26,535 bases of DNA from CALRQJ02 sp943370285 (lineage in GTDB: Bacteria; Bacteroidota; Bacteroidia; Chitinophagales; Chitinophagaceae): positions 1-26,535 of the forward strand of contig CALRQJ020000022.1 of the NCBI GenBank assembly GCA_943370285.1, read 5' to 3'. The position numbers were made by a program, and so were the translations under genes. Position 1 is the stretch's first letter. Each line of letters opens with the position of its first letter. The notes under the pieces were generated by a model. It had not been told where the DNA came from and did no database searches. It worked only from the letters and a program-made list of their open reading frames with translations. Below are positions 24,389 through 26,535 of this stretch, in pieces.

Positions 24389-24997
24389 ATGCGTAAAAGA
24401 ATATACTACCTGTTATTGGTGCTGCCGCTTTATATGGGTTGCAGTAACGGAAAAGAAGAAAATCCTCTATCAGATTCTTTGCAAAATGTGTTAAATATAA
24501 CTACCGAAGATAGTTTGCTGCTCTTTGATAATGCAGCTAATGTAGATTGGTTACAAAGAGCTGTTCCGGAAGCTACCAATAACAAGCCATTGGCATTAAA
24601 AGAATTTTGGATGGCAGATAGTTTTCCGTTGGTGGCATTTAAGCCCACGAAAAAATTCTATGCCGATTATAGCAGTGTGTTGCGTTGGTCGTTTGACAGT
24701 AGTTACATTATTGATGGCGGTTCTTACGGTGGCGTTGTAATTAGAGGAGCAGATGGAAAAACAAGGATAGAAGCCGGAGAACCGGATACCGAAGTAGCAT
24801 TGATTTATCCTAAAACCAATCAAAAAACAAGGTTGTTGTTTTCGGGTCCGGGTACAGACTTAATCAGTTATCGTTGGGTGGATAGTGCTACTGCCGCCAT
24901 TGTAATGGCTTTTGATGAAAAGGGAAACCGGGAGATTGATACTACGTTGTGGTTGATTGATGTTAAAGCAAAGTATTTTAGAAAGTATCAATACTAA
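24389..24997 (+). CDS. Putative lipoprotein of unknown function
   Basis: 202 residues from the ATG at 24389. An upstream in-frame ATG (24332) would overlap mnmH and hide the signal sequence. The N-terminus RKRIYYLLLVLPLYMGC is a lipoprotein signal, with the lipobox cysteine at about residue 17 followed by SNGKEE. The rest has alternating aromatic and polar strands (RWSFDSSYIIDGGSYGG, TDLISYRWVDSATAAIVMAFDEKG, LWLIDVKAKYFRKYQY) resembling blades of a TolB/WD-like beta-propeller, but too short for a complete propeller. Function unknown. Divergent from mnmH with 35 nt between starts. Confidence 0.75.
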   Translation: MRKRIYYLLLVLPLYMGCSNGKEENPLSDSLQNVLNITTEDSLLLFDNAANVDWLQRAVPEATNNKPLALKEFWMADSFPLVAFKPTKKFYADYSSVLRWSFDSSYIIDGGSYGGVVIRGADGKTRIEAGEPDTEVALIYPKTNQKTRLLFSGPGTDLISYRWVDSATAAIVMAFDEKGNREIDTTLWLIDVKAKYFRKYQY

Positions 24998-24999
24998 AA

Positions 25000-25030
25000 A
25001 TGAAAAACCGCCTACCTAAGCAGACGGTTA
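25000..25030 (-). terminator. Intrinsic terminator after the small T9SS-like gene
   Basis: The minus strand forms AACCGTCTGC/GTAGGCGGTT with two G-U pairs (25006-25015 and 25020-25029) and a TTAG loop, followed by TTTCATTTTT. It may also act weakly for the lipoprotein gene on the other strand. Confidence 0.75.
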
Positions 25031-25036
25031 TCTTTA

Positions 25037-25054
25037 TTCATCCCCCAATGAATG
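25037..25054 (-). repeat. 18-bp post-stop element, copy 2
   Basis: The minus strand reads CATTCATTGGGGGATGAA one base after the stop of the small T9SS-like gene and just before its terminator. It matches 16 of 18 bases of the element at 10885-10902, in the same place relative to stop codon and terminator. Confidence 0.6.
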
Positions 25055-25055
25055 C

Positions 25056-25313
25056 CTAGTTTTTAACGAACCGGATAGCTTTCACAAACACATCGCCATA
25101 AAAGGCGTTCAATACATAGTTTCCGGTTTCGAGGTCGCTCATGTTCAGCGCTACTGTTTGTTTTCCCTGTTGCACAGGGGCTTTGATTTTTTTGGCCATT
25201 TGGCCTTCATTATTCAACACCTTAATCACCAATTCGGCATGATGTTCAGCTACAATGCTTAAAAAGCTAGCTGCACTTACTGCTAAAGGATGCATGTGTT
25301 GCACAATAAACAT
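25056..25313 (-). CDS. Small protein resembling an isolated T9SS C-terminal sorting domain
   Basis: 85 residues. From about residue 26 it reads like a type IX C-terminal domain: AELVIKVLNNEGQMAKKI, a turn, GKQTVALNMSDLETGNYVLNAFYGDVFVKAIRFVKN, ending in the typical basic strand. There is no cargo domain and no recognisable signal peptide, so export is doubtful. It could be a truncated gene, or a cytoplasmic protein that merely shares the fold. The ATG at 25313 is preferred because its upstream TTGAAACT is the same as that of the exbD gene; an ATG at 25295 is possible. The post-stop element and terminator are shared with the large T9SS protein. Confidence 0.65.
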   Translation of the reverse strand: MFIVQHMHPLAVSAASFLSIVAEHHAELVIKVLNNEGQMAKKIKAPVQQGKQTVALNMSDLETGNYVLNAFYGDVFVKAIRFVKN

Positions 25314-25433
25314 AGTTTCAAATCGGTTTGGTCAGTTAAACGAAACAAATAAGAAACAAATTGTATGCCACAGTCTTTTATTGTTGTTTTATTTATTGTA
25401 ACTGATTGAACTGCAATTTAGGATGGCTTAAAA

Positions 25434-25463
25434 TCATAAAAAATACCCCATATAGGGTATTTT
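25434..25463 (-). terminator. Intrinsic terminator after exbD
   Basis: The stem AAATACCC/GGGTATTT (25441-25448 and 25455-25462) has a 6-nt loop. On the minus strand it is followed by a TTTTTT run and an AT-rich stretch. It lies about 28 nt past the exbD stop. The 177-nt gap between exbD and the small T9SS-like gene holds nothing else that I can recognise. Confidence 0.75.
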
Positions 25464-25490
25464 CAATTGCTTGGTTTTTCGTTGCTGGTA

Positions 25491-26003
25491 TTAATCTCTT
25501 ATAATGGCTAATTCTTTTGCACTGGGTTCGGTCAGCATATAAGAAGTTACATTATTGATGAGCATTTCATCAATCAAATCCACTGTATTGCCATAGGTAG
25601 CCGATGGACTAGGCTTAATCAGCACCAATAGGGGTGATTTTCCAAATTGTTCCGCAATGGCGTTTTGCTTATTGATGATGACTTCTCTAATTCCGTTGGG
25701 GGTATAGTCCGTTTCATTCATATTGTCAATATCATTTCCCATGCAATAGTAAAGGCGATTATTGCCTGTAGGAAAAATTTGCAATGTTCGTTCATCAGAC
25801 GCCTTTGGCGGCGGTTGATTAGTATTGTCCGTAGGCACAATGATAGGTGTAGCTTTTGCTTCAGCTAGTGTAGTGGTGAAGATGAAAAATGTAATCAGCA
25901 AAAAGCCTAAATCTACCATTGGTGTTAAATCTACCCGGGTAGATAATGGTTTTCTTTGCCATCCTTTTTTAGACTTGCGTTGATGGGTTGATACTTCTGC
26001 CAT
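25491..26003 (-). CDS. exbD: ExbD/TolR family biopolymer transport protein
   Basis: 170 residues. A basic cytoplasmic tail (1-22) is followed by a single membrane segment (about 30-52) with the family motif RVDLTPMVDLGFLLITFFIF, including the proton-path aspartate D31. The rest is a periplasmic domain of about 115 residues, longer than enteric ExbD, with two short inserts (PPPKASDERT and YYCMGNDIDNMNETDYTP). ExbD works with the ExbB ring and TonB to energise outer-membrane receptors, but no exbB or tonB is beside it. The long-domain form is common in Bacteroidota, where exbD copies are often paired. A terminator-like hairpin lies 50 nt upstream on the same strand. Confidence 0.9.
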   Translation of the reverse strand: MAEVSTHQRKSKKGWQRKPLSTRVDLTPMVDLGFLLITFFIFTTTLAEAKATPIIVPTDNTNQPPPKASDERTLQIFPTGNNRLYYCMGNDIDNMNETDYTPNGIREVIINKQNAIAEQFGKSPLLVLIKPSPSATYGNTVDLIDEMLINNVTSYMLTEPSAKELAIIRD

Positions 26004-26015
26004 AGTTTCAATTTG

Positions 26016-26090
26016 TTATTGAGATACTAGAGCCGCTTGTTTCCATAATGGAGAAAAAAAACACCCTGCGTACGGCAAGATGTTTTTCAT
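26016..26090 (-). CDS. Possible 24-residue leader peptide upstream of exbD
   Basis: An ATG at 26090 opens a 24-codon frame (MKNILPYAGCFFSPLWKQAALV, then SQ and TAA), ending 12 nt before the exbD start. Its first third lies in the terminator-like hairpin 26058-26086, so ribosomes on it would disturb that hairpin. This is the geometry of an attenuator leader, but there is no run of one regulatory codon and the frame could be chance. Confidence 0.25.
   Translation of the reverse strand: MKNILPYAGCFFSPLWKQAALVSQ
26054..26086 (-). terminator. Terminator-like hairpin just upstream of exbD
   Basis: On the minus strand AAAACATCTTGC pairs fully with GCAGGGTGTTTT when G-U pairs are allowed (26058-26069 and 26075-26086, 5-nt loop), followed by about eight T. 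On the plus strand the same stem has C-A mismatches, so it is built for minus-strand RNA. It either ends an unseen short transcript or attenuates exbD. Confidence 0.7.
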
Positions 26091-26298
26091 AAGATAATTG
26101 TGCAGCTTGGATTAGTGCTGCTTGGTTTTTCTGGACTATTGGATATTTCAAAAACAGGACAATCTATAAACGAGATGAAAGCATACAAAGTATTACAAGT
26201 CGGGCCTTACGGCCGATTCGGGCATAGTTGAAGCCGTTTTGGTTTATATAAGTTTTTTTGTTTAAGATGAATCTTTTTTGATAGGCAATAACTGAAAC
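26087..26298. other. Gene-poor spacer (part of a 349-nt gene-free stretch)
   Basis: Between the exbD start and the right partial gene there are 349 bases without a normal gene. They hold the hairpin 26054-26086, the terminator 26299-26325, and in between a plus-strand ATG frame of 18 residues (26175-26231, MKAYKVLQVGPYGRFGHS) whose second half overlaps an imperfect hairpin (TCGGGCC-TTAC-GGCCGA). No clear TAnnTTTG promoter was seen on either strand. I cannot assign a function. Confidence 0.4.
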
Positions 26299-26325
26299 AA
26301 AAAAGCAGCCCCGTACGGCTGCTTT
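26299..26325 (-). terminator. Intrinsic terminator after the right partial gene
   Basis: The minus strand has AAAGCAGCC/GGCTGCTTT (26317-26325 and 26302-26310) with a 6-nt loop, then TTT-G. It lies 27 nt downstream of the right partial gene's stop. The hairpin differs in sequence from that of the left copy. Confidence 0.8.
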
Positions 26326-26352
26326 ATATATCCTGTTTGGTGACTGTTTAAA

Positions 26353-26535
26353 TTAATTCTGCGTAGCAGTATAAATTACGCTTACGGTGTAAGTACCTGC
26401 ATCGTAGTTAAAACCCGGTGTAGCTCTATATGATACGTTGAAGTTATTTACACCACGAGGCTGAGCGGTTAATAAATTTTGATCGTTAGCAGTTAAACCG
26501 GTATAAGAACTTTGATTGCTTTCTTTTACGGCTAA
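26353..26535 (-). CDS. 3' end of a surface-protein-like gene (5' part outside window)
   Basis: An open frame entering from the right edge encodes the same 60 C-terminal residues as the left partial gene. The only base differences are two synonymous third positions (T and A codons near the end). Its own terminator follows. As at the left end, the chain looks like terminal beta-strands of a secreted or surface protein. The two genes point towards each other across the window, so they are either paralogues or one repeated gene placed at both contig ends by the assembler. Confidence 0.7.
   Translation of the reverse strand, partial: LAVKESNQSSYTGLTANDQNLLTAQPRGVNNFNVSYRATPGFNYDAGTYTVSVIYTATQN
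26353..26535 (-). repeat. Right copy of inverted terminal repeat
   Basis: It is the inverted counterpart of bases 1-183, with 181 of 183 bases identical. The first 149 bases counted from the window edge are identical, and similarity ends at the stop codon. Confidence 0.9.

Overview
The window looks like a chromosomal segment, probably a complete assembly contig, of a Bacteroidota bacterium, most likely Chitinophagaceae. That placement is inferred from gene content and signals, not from a marker gene. The evidence is a T9SS type A sorting domain, a carboxypeptidase-regulatory/plug/beta-barrel outer-membrane protein, promoters of the Bacteroidota sigma form (TTTG, about 19 nt, TAnnTTTG; the dnaN one is exact), AT-rich leaders without Shine-Dalgarno sequences, and family-typical DnaN, RecX, SelD and MnmH sequences. 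There is no phage, insertion sequence, CRISPR array, rRNA or convincing tRNA. Most genes are housekeeping or envelope genes.

Layout. 1-183 is the 3' end of a surface-protein-like gene, and 26353-26535 is an inverted copy of it encoding the same 60 residues. 238-3054 (-) is a large outer-membrane beta-barrel protein, divergent from rpiB (3208-3663). Next come a Fic AMP-transferase-type gene whose start codon lies inside a perfect 14+14 bp palindrome, a TerC-family membrane protein, a secreted M28 metallopeptidase and an unrecognised 153-residue helical protein. 7992-9592 is a metal/redox locus: SCO1-like protein followed by a Fur-family regulator on the minus strand, with a divergent MerC-like protein whose promoter carries a palindrome.

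9723-18732 is all minus strand: a KdnB-type Kdo 8-oxidase, a 1211-residue T9SS-exported repeat protein, an apparent operon of fatty acid hydroxylase-family protein, SH3-domain protein and kdsB, then dnaN and a stand-alone response regulator. 18834-22222 (+) is a tight row: recX, lpxR-like lipid A deacylase, omega-amidase and nagA. Converging on it is mnmH-selD (-), which together supply selenophosphate and make 2-selenouridine in tRNA. The right end holds a lipoprotein, a small orphan T9SS-like C-terminal domain, an orphan ExbD and a 349-nt gene-poor region with two terminators and possible leader peptides.

Themes. Several genes shape the envelope: KdnB and KdsB (Kdo/Kdo8N of LPS), LpxR (lipid A), the beta-barrel, the T9SS protein and ExbD. 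No large undescribed system is evident. The most interesting signals are the Fic start-codon palindrome, the operator-like palindrome at merC, a near-identical 18-bp element directly after the stop codon of the two T9SS-type genes, the attenuator-like terminator in front of exbD, and the inverted terminal repeats.
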